NCBI RefSeq assembly: GCF_027019125.1
Contig: NZ_JALUXE010000027.1
Span: 248,001 to 312,000 of the forward strand
Direction of reading: 5' to 3'
Source of the DNA: Roseovarius sp.
GTDB taxonomy: Bacteria; Pseudomonadota; Alphaproteobacteria; Rhodobacterales; Rhodobacteraceae
DNA length: 64,000 nucleotides
This document shows, in pieces, positions 1 to 10,019 of the stretch. The position numbers and the translations under genes are program-made. Every line of letters starts with the position of its first letter. The first letter of the stretch is position 1. The notes below the pieces were generated by a model. That model made no database searches, was not told where the DNA came from, and was given only the letters and a program-made list of their open reading frames with translations.

Positions 1-93
1 CGTGCACAACAAGATCACAAGCGGCCAGTTGAGGCAGAGGAACTTGCGTGCGCCCGACGGGGCGGTCTTGATGGATTGCTCCAGATAGCTCAT
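1..93 (-). CDS. rodA: Rod shape-determining protein RodA, N-terminal fragment
   Basis: Only the first 31 codons lie in the window; the rest runs off the left edge. The visible protein starts MSYLEQSIKTAPSG and enters the first membrane segment (LNWPLVILLC). RodA is the SEDS-family peptidoglycan glycosyltransferase that works with PBP2 in the elongasome. The ATG overlaps the TGA stop of the upstream PBP2 gene (ATGA), which is the usual translational coupling in mreBCD-mrdA-rodA operons. The call rests on this short N-terminus and on gene order. Confidence 0.85.
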   Translation of the reverse strand, partial: MSYLEQSIKTAPSGARKFLCLNWPLVILLCT

Positions 94-2033
94 GCGCGGT
101 CGCTCTCCTCTGCTTCGGGGCGGGAACGGGCCGCGCGCAGTTTCTCTTGCTGCGCCTTGATCCGGGGGCGGTCGGCCTCGGGATAGGCGGCCAGCGGCGG
201 GTCTTCGCCATAGAGGGCCTGAAGCGTGATGTCGCGGGCAATCGGTGCTGCGGCGGTCGATCCGCCGCCGCCATGCTCAACCACCACCGCCACGGCGTAT
301 TTGGGGGCGTCATAGGGCGCAAAGCTGACAAAGAGCGCGTGATCGCGCTGTTCGCGCGGCAGATTGTTGTTGCTGATCACGCCGGTCGAGCGTTCGCCGG
401 TCGAGATGTTGCGCACCTGGCTGGTGCCCGTCTTGCCCGCCATGCGAAAAGCGTCTTCGATGATGCGGCTGCGATAGGCGGTGCCACGATTGCTGTTGGT
501 GACGGCATACATCGCGCGCCGCACCTCGCGCAGCAGGTTCTCGTTCAGGCCCATCGGCTCGCCGTGGCCGGATGGCTGCTCTACCCCATCAATGGATTTG
601 ATCAGCCGCGGCATCACGCTGCGGCTGGTGGCCAGACGCGCTGTCATCACCGCAAGTTGCAGCGGCGAAGCCAGGACAAATCCCTGCCCGATCGAGGCAT
701 TGGCGCTGTCCCCCACGACCCACGGAGCGCCCCGATTGGCCACTTTCCATTCGCGGGTCGGCGCTAACCCTTTGGCAACACTGGTCATAGGCAGGTCGAA
801 CTGAACCCCAAGCCCCAGCCGCTCGGCCATTGCGCTGATGTTTTCGATTCCGGTCCGCAGTGCCAGTTCATAGTAATAGACGTCACAGCTTTCGCGGAGC
901 GACAGGTGGAAATCCATGTTGCCATGCCCACCCCGTTTCCAGCAGTGAAAGCGGCGGCCGCTGATTTCCAGATGGCCAGGGCAATAGACCGTGTCCTGAA
1001 GCGAAACATCCCCCGCTTCCAGTGCTGCAAGCGCCGTCACCATCTTGAAGGTGGACCCCGGGGGATAGATGCCCTGCACCGCCTTGTTGGGCAGGGGGCG
1101 ATACGGATCATCGAGCAGCGCGCGATAGTCCGCAACCGAAATGCCCCGCACAAAGAGGTTGGGATCATAGCTGGGTGAGGAGGCGCAGACCAGAATGTCG
1201 CCGCTCTCGCAGTCGATCATCACCACCGCCGCGCTCTCGCCATCGAGGCGGGCATTTGCGTAGGTTTGCAATTCGTTGTCCAGCGTCAGCTGGACATCCG
1301 CGCCGGGCTGTCCCTCTTGACGGTCCAATTCGCGCATCACGCGCCCGGCGGCGTTCACCTCGACGCGCCGCGTGCCCGCCGAGCCGCGCAACAGGTTCTC
1401 GCGCTGCGCCTCAAGCCCGATCTTGCCGATCTGAAACCGAGGCAGGCGCAAAAGCTGCTCCGGCGCGTCGACACGCTCCAGATCGCGGTCACTGACCGGT
1501 CCCACATAGCCCACAACATGCGCATGATCGCCCCGCAGCGGATACCGGCGCGAGAGCCCCACTTCGGGATGCACACCGGGCAGGGCAGGGGCGTTGACCG
1601 CGACGCGGCTTATATCCTCCCAAGTGACCCGGTCGGCGACGGTCACAGGCGTATCTCCACGCAGTTCCTTGAGTTCGCGACGGGCCTTTTCCAGCTCTCC
1701 GGGGTCCAACTCGACCAGCCGCGCCAGTCGGGCGATTACCTCGTCCACGTCGCGGGCCTGCTCACGGATCATGGTGATCCGGTAGCTTGGCACATTCTCG
1801 GCGATGATCCGCCCCTCGCGGTCGAAAATGCGGCCGCGCGTGGGTGGGATAAGCTGCACGTTGATGCGGTTCTCATCGGCCAAGAGGCGGAATTGGTCGG
1901 CTTGTTCCAACTGCATGTAGCGCATGCGCAGCGCGAGCGCGCTCATCACCCCGAGTTGTAGCCCGCCCACGACCAGCCCGCGCCGGGTGATCCGGCGTTG
2001 GCTCTCGGCAGTATCGCGGGCAGGGCGTCTCAT
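90..2033 (-). CDS. mrdA: Penicillin-binding protein 2 (elongasome transpeptidase)
   Basis: Class B PBP of 647 residues that cross-links peptidoglycan during sidewall growth, anchored in the inner membrane with a periplasmic catalytic domain. Visible in order: a basic cytoplasmic tail, one membrane segment (about residues 18-36), a dimerisation/pedestal region beginning PPTRGRIFDREG, and a transpeptidase domain. The catalytic SxxK is STFK at residues 327-330, the SxN-equivalent is SCD near 384, and KTGTSQ lies near 550. Length is typical. The start overlaps the mreD stop by four bases, and rodA follows with another four-base overlap, so PBP2 and its SEDS partner are co-translated. Confidence 0.96.
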   Translation of the reverse strand: MRRPARDTAESQRRITRRGLVVGGLQLGVMSALALRMRYMQLEQADQFRLLADENRINVQLIPPTRGRIFDREGRIIAENVPSYRITMIREQARDVDEVIARLARLVELDPGELEKARRELKELRGDTPVTVADRVTWEDISRVAVNAPALPGVHPEVGLSRRYPLRGDHAHVVGYVGPVSDRDLERVDAPEQLLRLPRFQIGKIGLEAQRENLLRGSAGTRRVEVNAAGRVMRELDRQEGQPGADVQLTLDNELQTYANARLDGESAAVVMIDCESGDILVCASSPSYDPNLFVRGISVADYRALLDDPYRPLPNKAVQGIYPPGSTFKMVTALAALEAGDVSLQDTVYCPGHLEISGRRFHCWKRGGHGNMDFHLSLRESCDVYYYELALRTGIENISAMAERLGLGVQFDLPMTSVAKGLAPTREWKVANRGAPWVVGDSANASIGQGFVLASPLQLAVMTARLATSRSVMPRLIKSIDGVEQPSGHGEPMGLNENLLREVRRAMYAVTNSNRGTAYRSRIIEDAFRMAGKTGTSQVRNISTGERSTGVISNNNLPREQRDHALFVSFAPYDAPKYAVAVVVEHGGGGSTAAAPIARDITLQALYGEDPPLAAYPEADRPRIKAQQEKLRAARSRPEAEESDRA

Positions 2034-2569
2034 GAGCGCAGCCCCGCCGTATCAAGATCGCCGGGCGCGCGCTTGCGCACTCCAAAGAGGGCATGCGAAA
2101 CGATTGCTACCGCAGGATAGGCGATCAATGTGGACAAAAGCTGCATCAGGCTTAGGCCAAGCGGCGGCTGATCCACCATCAGAAGGGTCAATACAACGCG
2201 GTTCGCAATGGTGATCGCGACCATCGTGCTGGCCACCGAGGCCCATTCCGCCGCAAAGGTCAGGTCGCGCAGCGAAGGCGCGCGATTGCGCAGGGTCTGC
2301 GTGCCCATCACCATCAGCGCCGCCCAAAGACCGGGTGGGCGCTGCAACATGAGATCAAGCCCGAGGATTACCAGCCCGACCAACAGCACCGGCACATAGT
2401 CAGGGCGGCGCACCGCCCAGGCAAAGGTCAGCGCCATCACCAGATCAGGCCCGGCCCATTTCGGTGGCGTATGCTCTAGCGGCAAAAGGTGCAGGAAGAG
2501 CAGGGCGATGCAAAGCGCCAGATAGAGCGCGCGCATGATCCAGGCCCGGGGCAAAAGCGCGTCAGCCAT
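2030..2569 (-). CDS. mreD: Rod shape-determining membrane protein MreD
   Basis: A 179-residue integral membrane protein with about five hydrophobic segments, starting near LYLALCIALLFLHLLP. It is the poorly conserved MreD component that links MreC to the elongation synthases. Its identity is fixed by position between mreC and mrdA as well as by size and hydrophobicity. The start overlaps the mreC stop by eight bases and the stop overlaps the mrdA start by four, so the whole operon is translationally coupled. Confidence 0.92.
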   Translation of the reverse strand: MADALLPRAWIMRALYLALCIALLFLHLLPLEHTPPKWAGPDLVMALTFAWAVRRPDYVPVLLVGLVILGLDLMLQRPPGLWAALMVMGTQTLRNRAPSLRDLTFAAEWASVASTMVAITIANRVVLTLLMVDQPPLGLSLMQLLSTLIAYPAVAIVSHALFGVRKRAPGDLDTAGLRS

Positions 2570-3491
2570 TTTCAGCCTCTGCCGCTTCGGCCGTATCCGG
2601 GGCGGATTCGGGGGCTTCGCTGCCCGGCAGGATCACGGGTGCGATCAACCGTCCGGGATCAGTCAGGCGTTCGTTCTCGTAGCTGCGCAGCACACGCAGG
2701 AACTCCAGCCGCTCATAATCGGCCGAGATGCGCACCCGCATCCGCCCGCCGGGATCTTCGGCCAGTTGACCCACCAACAGCCCCGCAGGAAACACGCCGC
2801 CATCGCCCGAGGTCAGCACCCGGTCGCCGGGGCGTACCTGATCGGGGGCTTCGACGAAATCGACCACAGGAGCTATGGAATTGTCACCGATGATCAACGC
2901 GCGTTGGCCCGACGGTTGGATCGTGACGGGAATACGGCTCGAGGTGTCGGTCAGCAGGATCACCCGTGCGGTATTGCGTCCCACACCGGAAATCCGTCCG
3001 ACCAATCCCAGGCCGTCCATCGCGGCCCAGCCATCCATGATGCCGTCGCGCGCACCCACGTTGATCAATACCGATTGCCGAAAGGGAGAGCCGCTGTCCG
3101 CCATCACCACACCGGTCACGTAGGTCAGACGCGGATCGAGTTGCACATTGTTGAGGTCGAGAAGGCGCGCGTTTTCCTGTTCGAGTTGCAGGGCTGCCTC
3201 TTTCCATGCCTTCATCTGTTGCAATTCGCGGCGCAGGTCCTGATTTTGCTGGTACATGCGCTGATAGCTCTGGAAATCGCGCAGGATGTTGACCGCGCCC
3301 GTGACCGGCGCCATGGCCCAGTCAAAGCTTGGCACGACCCGATCGACCACCTGCGCGCGGAACCTTTCGACGCGCGGACTGTCGATCCTCCAGATCAGGA
3401 ACATGCCCAGCAGGCACAAAAGCAGCACCCCCAAAAGCAGGCGCTTCAGTGGGCCACTGTAATCCTCGCCTTGTCCCCGGTCCCTAGCCAC
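2562..3491 (-). CDS. mreC: Rod shape-determining protein MreC
   Basis: A 309-residue bitopic protein: short basic N-terminus, one membrane helix (LLLGVLLLCLLGMFLIW, about residues 18-34), a coiled-coil stretch (YQQNQDLRRELQQMKAW, about 79-95), then the paired beta-barrel periplasmic domain with the characteristic VGRISGVG segment. MreC positions PBP2 in the periplasm relative to cytoplasmic MreB. The tail is Glu/Ala rich (SAPDTAEAAEAENG), an unstructured extension common in this clade. mreB lies 31 bases upstream on the same strand. Confidence 0.95.
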   Translation of the reverse strand: MARDRGQGEDYSGPLKRLLLGVLLLCLLGMFLIWRIDSPRVERFRAQVVDRVVPSFDWAMAPVTGAVNILRDFQSYQRMYQQNQDLRRELQQMKAWKEAALQLEQENARLLDLNNVQLDPRLTYVTGVVMADSGSPFRQSVLINVGARDGIMDGWAAMDGLGLVGRISGVGRNTARVILLTDTSSRIPVTIQPSGQRALIIGDNSIAPVVDFVEAPDQVRPGDRVLTSGDGGVFPAGLLVGQLAEDPGGRMRVRISADYERLEFLRVLRSYENERLTDPGRLIAPVILPGSEAPESAPDTAEAAEAENG

Positions 3492-3522
3492 GGAGTCCCC
3501 CTTCTAGGCAAAGGTGGGTGGT

Positions 3523-4689
<1,167 letters not shown>

Positions 4690-4702
4690 TCAAACCGCCG
4701 TT

Positions 4703-6004
4703 TCAGTCGTTGAGATGGTTCAATCTTGCGCGCACAGAGAGGCCATGCGCCTCAAGGCTTTCGGAGATGGCCAGGGTTTCGGCAGCGGGGCCAATGGCGC
4801 GCAGGGCTTCCGGTGTCATCCGGGCCAAGGTGGTGCGCTTCAGGAAATCCATCACCGACAGGCCGGATGAAAACCGGGCAGAGCGCGCTGTGGGCAGGAC
4901 GTGGTTCGGCCCGCCGACATAATCGCCAATCGCCTCCGGCGTCCAAGCCCCGAGAAAGATCGCCCCGGCATGGGTGATCTGCGCGGACAGGGCGTCCGGG
5001 TCATCCACGCACAACTCCAGATGTTCAGGCGCGATACGGTTCGAGAGCGCAGCCGCCGTGCCCATGTCGGGCACAAGGATGATCGCGCCGAAATCGCGCC
5101 AGCTCGCGCCGGCGATGGCGCGGCGCTCGAGCGTTTGCAGATGGCGGTCGATGGCAGCGCTGACCGCATCGGCCAAATCGGCATCGTCCGTGATCAGGAG
5201 GGCCTGCGCGCTTTCGTCATGTTCGGCCTGGCTCAGCATGTCGAGCGCGATCCAGTCGGGGTTTTGCCCCTTGTCGGCAATCACGAGGATTTCCGAGGGA
5301 CCAGCGATCATGTCGATGCCGACCTTGCCGAAAACTCGCCGCTTGGCGGCGGCGACAAAGGCATTGCCGGGGCCGGTGATCTTGTCCACCGGGGCGATGC
5401 TTTCGGTGCCATAGGCAAGCGCTGCAATCGCCTGCGCACCGCCGATGCGATAGATTTCGTCCACACCCGCGATCTGCGCCGCCAACAGGACCAGCGGATT
5501 GGCCTTGCCATCGGGGGTCGGCACGACGATGGCCAGCCGCTCAACCCCGGCGACCTTGGCCGGGATGGCGTTCATCAGAACCGAGGAGGGGTAAGAGGCA
5601 AGACCTCCGGGCACGTAGAGCCCCGCCGCCGACACCGGCGTCCAGCGCCAGCCCAGCATCGCGCCGCTCTCTTCGGTCCAGCTTGCATCCTCGGGCATTT
5701 GACGTGCGTGATAGGCGCGAATGCGATCGGCCGCCAGCTCCAGTGCCGTACGCTCTGCTGGCGACACCTCGGCGACCAGTGCTGCGATCTCTTGCGGTGA
5801 AAACCGCAGCGTTTCTGGCGTCAGCGCGACACGGTCGAACCGCTCGGTCAGGGCGATCACCGCTGCGTCGCCCCGCTGCCGCACATCGGCGATGATCCCC
5901 GCGACGATGTCGTCCACGTCTGGGCTGTCCTCGCGCTTGGCGCTCAGCAATGCGGTAAAGCGGGTCTCGAAATCGGGCGCAGTGGCGTCAAGCGTGATCG
6001 GCAT
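4703..6004 (-). CDS. hisD: Histidinol dehydrogenase
   Basis: Catalyses the last two oxidations of histidine biosynthesis, L-histidinol to L-histidine with two NAD+, in the cytosol with one zinc. At 433 residues it has the expected length. Motifs seen: GGAQAIAALAYGT, the GPGNAFVAAAKR loop, GIDMIAGPSEILVIAD, the zinc-ligand stretch QAEHDESAQALL (Gln and His) and the GPNHVLPT segment. It stands apart from other his genes and is followed on the same strand by mreB after 133 bases. The 103 bases separating it from the DUF2948 gene show no clear feature. Confidence 0.97.
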   Translation of the reverse strand: MPITLDATAPDFETRFTALLSAKREDSPDVDDIVAGIIADVRQRGDAAVIALTERFDRVALTPETLRFSPQEIAALVAEVSPAERTALELAADRIRAYHARQMPEDASWTEESGAMLGWRWTPVSAAGLYVPGGLASYPSSVLMNAIPAKVAGVERLAIVVPTPDGKANPLVLLAAQIAGVDEIYRIGGAQAIAALAYGTESIAPVDKITGPGNAFVAAAKRRVFGKVGIDMIAGPSEILVIADKGQNPDWIALDMLSQAEHDESAQALLITDDADLADAVSAAIDRHLQTLERRAIAGASWRDFGAIILVPDMGTAAALSNRIAPEHLELCVDDPDALSAQITHAGAIFLGAWTPEAIGDYVGGPNHVLPTARSARFSSGLSVMDFLKRTTLARMTPEALRAIGPAAETLAISESLEAHGLSVRARLNHLND

Positions 6005-6107
6005 GGGTGTTCCTTTCGCCGGGGCACATAGCGGCCAGTGGCCTCTGTCTCAAGCCCCGGTCTTCTTCTTGGTCCAAATACTCATAATCTGTGCCGGGAC
6101 GGGTGGC

Positions 6108-6578
6108 TCAACCCTCGTGATGTGGCACCTTGCCCGAAGGCGCGCGGTAAGGTCGTGTCACATCCTTCAGCGTGACCTCGATTGCCTCGACCTCCAGCCG
6201 CAGCGCGCCATCGCCCGCCAGCGTCAAGAGCACATGACCCGCGCCGTCGGCTCCGGGCTCGAAGGTAATTGAAAGAAGGGACAGGATCGTGTCCTTGTCG
6301 CTGCGGTCGATGCCTTGGCTGGCCACCCGCAGCACGGTGTCGATCACCAAGAGCGATTGCACCCGTTCCGGCCCATGCCGTTCGCGGCCCTGATCCTCCC
6401 AGCGAAAGCGGTTGAGCAGCAGGCCAAACCGGCGCTTGGCCGGTTGCCAGCTCATTTCGGTGATCGGAAACACCGCATCCTGCGCCAGAGAAGAGATGAC
6501 CTTTAGATCCTCCTCCTCCATCGCGCCGAGGTTGAGCGGTGCTTCCCGCCCGTCTTCGAATTTGGCGTCTTCGGTCAT
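6108..6578 (-). CDS. DUF2948 family protein
   Basis: A 156-residue soluble protein with no known reaction. The stretch [19 protein letters not shown], the following [19 protein letters not shown] and the alternating strand pattern match the DUF2948 family, which I know mainly from alphaproteobacteria beside murA or hisD. Its ATG overlaps the murA TGA (ATGA), so it is translated from the murA message. That coupling suggests, but does not prove, a link to envelope synthesis. No signal peptide or membrane helix is visible. Confidence 0.85.
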   Translation of the reverse strand: MTEDAKFEDGREAPLNLGAMEEEDLKVISSLAQDAVFPITEMSWQPAKRRFGLLLNRFRWEDQGRERHGPERVQSLLVIDTVLRVASQGIDRSDKDTILSLLSITFEPGADGAGHVLLTLAGDGALRLEVEAIEVTLKDVTRPYRAPSGKVPHHEG

Positions 6579-7843
6579 TTGCCACTGACCCTTTCGATCC
6601 TGGCGCCGACATTGCCCAGCTTTTCCTCGACCCGCTCATAGCCGCGATCCAGGTGATAAACCCGGTTGACGATGGTTTCCCCCTCTGCCGCCAGCCCCGC
6701 AAGGATGAGCGAGACCGAGGCCCGCAGATCGGTGGCCATGACCGGCGCACCCTTGAGGTGATCGACGCCGGTCACAGTCGCGGTGCCGCCGTGCACATCA
6801 ATCCTGGCTCCCATCCGCATCAGTTCCGGTGCGTGCATGAAGCGGTTTTCAAAGATACGCTCTTCCAGCACCGCGGTGCCCTCGGCGGTGCACATCAACG
6901 CCATCATCTGCGCTTGAAGGTCGGTCGGAAAGCCGGGGAAGGGCTCTGTCACCACATCGACGGCGCGCACCTGGCCATTCTTGCGGCTGACCTTGAGGCC
7001 TGCGTCCGTGTCGGTCACGCTCACGCCCGCCTCTTCCAGCTTGTCGCAGAAGGCCCCCACGAGGTCGCGCCGCCCGCCAAGACATTCCACCTCGCCACCG
7101 CAGATTGCGGGGGCCAGCATATAGGTCCCAAGCTCGATCCGGTCGACCACCACGGGATGCGTCGCCCCGCCCAGACGGTCCACGCCTTGAATGGTGATCG
7201 TGCTGGTGCCTTCGCCTTCGATCTGCGCGCCCATGCGGCGCAGGCATTGGGCCAGATCGACAATTTCCGGTTCGCGCGCCGCGTTTTTGAGCACCGTTGT
7301 GCCCTTGGCCAATGTCGCCGCCATCAGCGCATTCTCCGTGGCCCCGACCGACACGATCGGAAACTCGAAGGTGCCTCCCTTGAGGCCACCGGGAGCCTTG
7401 GCATGGACATAGCCCTCACGCAGGTCGAGTTCGGCCCCCATGGCCTCCAACGCCCGCAAATGCAGATCGACGGGCCGCGCGCCGATGGCACAGCCGCCCG
7501 GCAGCGAAACCACCGCATGCCCGTCACGCGCCAGCATCGGCCCGAGCACGAGGATCGAGGCCCGCATCTTGCGCACGATGTCATAGTCGGCGACGTGGTT
7601 GTTCAGGTTATGCGACGACAGCGCCAGAACCTGACCGCCCTGCATCTGCACCACCTCGGCCCCCAGGGATTGCAGGAGCGTAGTCATGGTCTTGATGTCC
7701 GACAGGCGCGGCGCGTTGGTCAGGGTCAGCGGCTCGTCACTCAAGAGCGTGGCGGGCATCAGCGTCAGACAGGCGTTCTTGGCGCCTGCGATCGGGATTT
7801 GCCCCTTGAGCGGGCCATTGCCCGTGACGACGATCGAATCCAT
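6575..7843 (-). CDS. murA: UDP-N-acetylglucosamine 1-carboxyvinyltransferase MurA
   Basis: First committed step of peptidoglycan synthesis: transfers enolpyruvate from PEP to UDP-GlcNAc in the cytosol. It has 422 residues, as expected. The loop [13 protein letters not shown] holds the catalytic cysteine at residue 118, so the enzyme should be of the fosfomycin-sensitive type. The substrate-binding start [15 protein letters not shown] and the closing [16 protein letters not shown] are intact. It is preceded by a tiny basic protein gene and followed, with a four-base overlap, by the DUF2948 gene. Confidence 0.98.
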   Translation of the reverse strand: MDSIVVTGNGPLKGQIPIAGAKNACLTLMPATLLSDEPLTLTNAPRLSDIKTMTTLLQSLGAEVVQMQGGQVLALSSHNLNNHVADYDIVRKMRASILVLGPMLARDGHAVVSLPGGCAIGARPVDLHLRALEAMGAELDLREGYVHAKAPGGLKGGTFEFPIVSVGATENALMAATLAKGTTVLKNAAREPEIVDLAQCLRRMGAQIEGEGTSTITIQGVDRLGGATHPVVVDRIELGTYMLAPAICGGEVECLGGRRDLVGAFCDKLEEAGVSVTDTDAGLKVSRKNGQVRAVDVVTEPFPGFPTDLQAQMMALMCTAEGTAVLEERIFENRFMHAPELMRMGARIDVHGGTATVTGVDHLKGAPVMATDLRASVSLILAGLAAEGETIVNRVYHLDRGYERVEEKLGNVGARIERVSGK

Positions 7844-7848
7844 CTGCT

Positions 7849-8016
7849 CTACCCTTTATCGTTTGTTCCGGCGGGCTTTGGCGCGGAGAGACCGTCCGCC
7901 TTGGCGCGCATCTGCGCCTTACGCCGTGCGAGATTTGCCTTCAACGCCGATTTCAGCCTGTCCTCGCGGCTTGGGCCCTGTTTCGCGGCTTTGTCCGGTG
8001 TTTGTTTTTTGCTCAT
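7849..8016 (-). CDS. Small lysine/arginine-rich protein upstream of murA
   Basis: A 55-residue frame with ATG, preceded by AGAAGG six bases upstream, and a TAG that ends five bases before murA. The product begins [16 protein letters not shown] and has a helical basic core ([20 protein letters not shown]). No domain is assigned. Small proteins of this composition before murA recur in Rhodobacterales by my recollection, which I could not check. Good ribosome binding site, tight spacing and codon pattern argue it is real. Function unknown; a nucleic-acid- or ribosome-associated role would fit the charge. Confidence 0.75.
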   Translation of the reverse strand: MSKKQTPDKAAKQGPSREDRLKSALKANLARRKAQMRAKADGLSAPKPAGTNDKG

Positions 8017-8102
8017 GGACCTTCTCTTACAGGAGGTGCGAAAAACCGTCCAGTTACCCCTTGCGCCATCTGCGATTAGCGTCTAATCAGCGCGCCACAC
8101 GT

Positions 8103-8177
8103 GCTGCTGTAGCTCAGTGGTAGAGCGCGTCATTGGTAATGACGAGGTCGGGAGTTCAATCCTCCCCAGCAGCACCA
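8103..8177 (+). tRNA. tRNA-Thr (anticodon GGU)
   Basis: Folds as a standard cloverleaf: acceptor GCTGCTG pairs with CAGCAGC, D-arm GCTC/GAGC, anticodon stem CGTCA/TGACG with loop TTGGTAA giving anticodon GGU, and T-loop GTTCAATCC. The discriminator A and an encoded CCA end at 8177. Reads ACC and ACU threonine codons. Confidence 0.97.
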
Positions 8178-8262
8178 GTTCTCTCCCTTGCAGGTCCGAT
8201 CCTACAACAAGACCATTGCAGGCCTGCGTTGGTCCGTTAGGCTGTGCGCATAAGGCGAGGAG

Positions 8263-9471
8263 ATGGCGATGATCAGGGTCAATCCCGAGCGGTTTCTCAA
8301 GGACCTGCACCATCTGCGCAGCTTCGGTGCGGCAGGGGTGGGCAAGGGCGTGGTGCGCCCGGCCTTCAGCCCCTCTGACATAGAGGCGCGGGAATGGCTG
8401 GCGGGTCGGATCGAGGCTGCGGGCCTCAAGCCGCATTTCGATCCCGTGGGCAATCTCTTTGGTCTGGCCGAGGGGCCATCGCTCCTGGTCGGTAGCCACA
8501 GCGACAGCCAGCCCGAAGGTGGTTGGCTCGATGGTGCGCTTGGAGTGATCGCAGGGCTCGAGATTGCCCGCGCCGCGCGCGAGGCGGGCGGGCCACCGGT
8601 GTCGGTCGTGTCCTTTGAGGATGAAGAGGGGCGGTTTGGCGTGACCACCGGCAGCGCCATCTGGTCAGGCAATCTCGCGCTAGAGGTGGCGGATCGTCAG
8701 ACCGACCGCAGCGGCCTGAGCTTTGCTGAAGCGCGGCGCGGCGTGGCGTCCATGGCCGGGGATTTTGTCGACCCGTCCCGCTTTGCCGGGTTTCTCGAAA
8801 TGCATATCGAGCAGGGGCCATGGCTCTTTGAGGCGGGCGAGGCGGTAGGGGTCGTTACGGATATCGTTGGCATCCGCGACATGCGGATCACCTTCGAGGG
8901 CGAACAGAACCACGCGGGCACCACCCCCATGCACCGCCGCCGCGATGCGTTCCAAGGCCTGGCGCGGTTCAACCTGCTGATCAATGAGCGGTTTCGCAAC
9001 GTGGTGGCGCCCTCGACAGTTTGGACCATCGGTCACGTTGCCCTGCATCCCGATGCACATTCCATCGTGCCGGGGCGGGCGGTCTTCTCGATGCAATGGC
9101 GGGATGGCACGGCGGACCGGCTGCACCGGATGGAGACGATTATCCGCGACACCGCCGAGGAGGTTGCACGCGAAGCGGGGCTCGACCTCAGCTATGGTGA
9201 GATGCTGGGGCTGGAGCCGGTGCCGATGGAGTCCCGCTTGCGCGCGGCGCTCTGCGCGAGTGCTGCGGCCGTGGCGCCCGGACGCTGGCGCGAGATGCAG
9301 TCCGGCGCTCTCCATGATGCGACGAACGTGGCGCGGTTGATGCCTGCGGCGATGCTCTTTGTCCCCTCGATCAACGGGATCAGCCATGCCTTTGCCGAGG
9401 ATACCGACGAGCGGGATCTGGTTACAGGTCTTGAGGTGCTTGCCGGGGCGGTTGCGCAGCTTGGGGATTGA
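8263..9471 (+). CDS. M20-family amidohydrolase (N-carbamoyl-amino-acid hydrolase / allantoate amidohydrolase type)
   Basis: Zinc-dependent hydrolase of 402 residues. Metal-ligand motifs: [11 protein letters not shown] (His79), LDGALGV (Asp90), FEDEEGRF (Glu121/122), HIEQGP (His181) and the C-terminal SINGISHAF histidine. Family members cleave N-carbamoyl-L-amino acids, ureidoglycine or allantoate, releasing ammonia. [11 protein letters not shown] departs from the common GSHxDTVxxGG of allantoate enzymes, so the substrate is uncertain. The ATG at 8263 follows AGGCGAGGAG; an in-frame ATG six bases on is possible. No hydantoinase or purine genes adjoin it, and the preceding gene is tRNA-Thr. Confidence 0.9.
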   Translation: MAMIRVNPERFLKDLHHLRSFGAAGVGKGVVRPAFSPSDIEAREWLAGRIEAAGLKPHFDPVGNLFGLAEGPSLLVGSHSDSQPEGGWLDGALGVIAGLEIARAAREAGGPPVSVVSFEDEEGRFGVTTGSAIWSGNLALEVADRQTDRSGLSFAEARRGVASMAGDFVDPSRFAGFLEMHIEQGPWLFEAGEAVGVVTDIVGIRDMRITFEGEQNHAGTTPMHRRRDAFQGLARFNLLINERFRNVVAPSTVWTIGHVALHPDAHSIVPGRAVFSMQWRDGTADRLHRMETIIRDTAEEVAREAGLDLSYGEMLGLEPVPMESRLRAALCASAAAVAPGRWREMQSGALHDATNVARLMPAAMLFVPSINGISHAFAEDTDERDLVTGLEVLAGAVAQLGD

Positions 9472-9521
9472 GCCGATGCCGCGCCGCCGCGTGACAGATC
9501 AAATTTTTTTCGCAGGATGAA

Positions 9522-9535
9522 CTGATCTGCATCAT
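9522..9535. promoter_or_regulatory. FNR/CRP-family box (TGAT-N4-ATCA)
   Basis: CTGATCTGCATCAT has a perfect TGAT-N4-ATCA core of the FNR/FnrL/Dnr-type site; only the outer bases differ from TTGAT-N4-ATCAA. It lies about 80 bases before the broken ferredoxin gene and 490 before the alternative oxidase, both redox genes. Site inferred from pattern only. Confidence 0.5.
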
Positions 9536-9613
9536 GGGCGAGTCGGGTGTGATGTTTTTCAATTTTAACGTGACAAGGGTGCTGGTGGTCAACGCAGAGG
9601 AGGCCTGAGAAGA

Positions 9614-9937
9614 ATGTGGTGCGACTTGCGGGATCGTTTCCTGTCAAGTTCCGACGCTCACTCTGTCATGCCGCGCCCGCCCGGGACGGTACGGGAATGG
9701 CGTCTGGCCGATTTGTGCACCGGATGCGGGGATTGCGTCGAGGTGTGTCCCTAAGCGATCATCACCCTTGATGGCGAGCGGCTGCCGGTCGTGACCGCGC
9801 CGCACGCTTGTGGGCAATGCGGGCTCTGTGCGGATGTCTGCACCCGGGGTGCCATCGCATTGACGCCGGAAACCCGGCTCGGACTGGAACGCATCCAAAG
9901 CTCGATCTGCCAGAGAAACGCGCGGACTGACGATTGA
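9614..9937 (+). pseudogene. NapF-like 2[4Fe-4S] ferredoxin, interrupted by an in-frame TAA
   Basis: Reading from ATG 9614, the frame encodes a 107-residue protein apart from a single TAA at 9752-9754 (codon 47). Before the stop is a complete first cluster motif, CTGCGDCVEVCP. After it, in the same frame, comes a second, CGQCGLCADVCTRGAIAL, with the gene ending TGA at 9935-9937. Such 2[4Fe-4S] modules resemble NapF-type ferredoxins. The stop replaces the residue right after the first CP, where family members usually carry Glu, Gln, Lys or Ala; CAA-to-TAA or GAA-to-TAA is one substitution. The frame is otherwise clean, so the mutation is recent, a sequencing error, or read through. Confidence 0.75.
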
Positions 9938-9990
9938 TCGAGGGTGTCCGGCACCATTTGTCGCATTCAAGAGTCATCTTTTATTCCCAT

Positions 9991-10004
9991 CTGACATTCA
10001 TCAA
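9991..10004. promoter_or_regulatory. Weak second FNR/Dnr-like site before the oxidase
   Basis: CTGACATTCATCAA has half sites TGAC and ATCA with four bases between, one core mismatch from TGAT-N4-ATCA. It ends 15 bases before the oxidase ATG, overlapping the leader, so if bound it would more likely repress. Low confidence. Confidence 0.25.
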
Positions 10005-10019
10005 GTCATGGAGTGAAAG

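Noticed and set aside
8103..8177. tRNA-Thr as an integration site for a mobile element
   Set aside because: No integrase, direct repeat of the tRNA 3' end or change of composition is seen on either side.
9752..9754. Recoding of the TAA in the ferredoxin frame as a special amino acid
   Set aside because: Selenocysteine uses TGA and pyrrolysine TAG; TAA recoding is not known in this group, and no SECIS-like element is evident. A nonsense mutation or read error is simpler.
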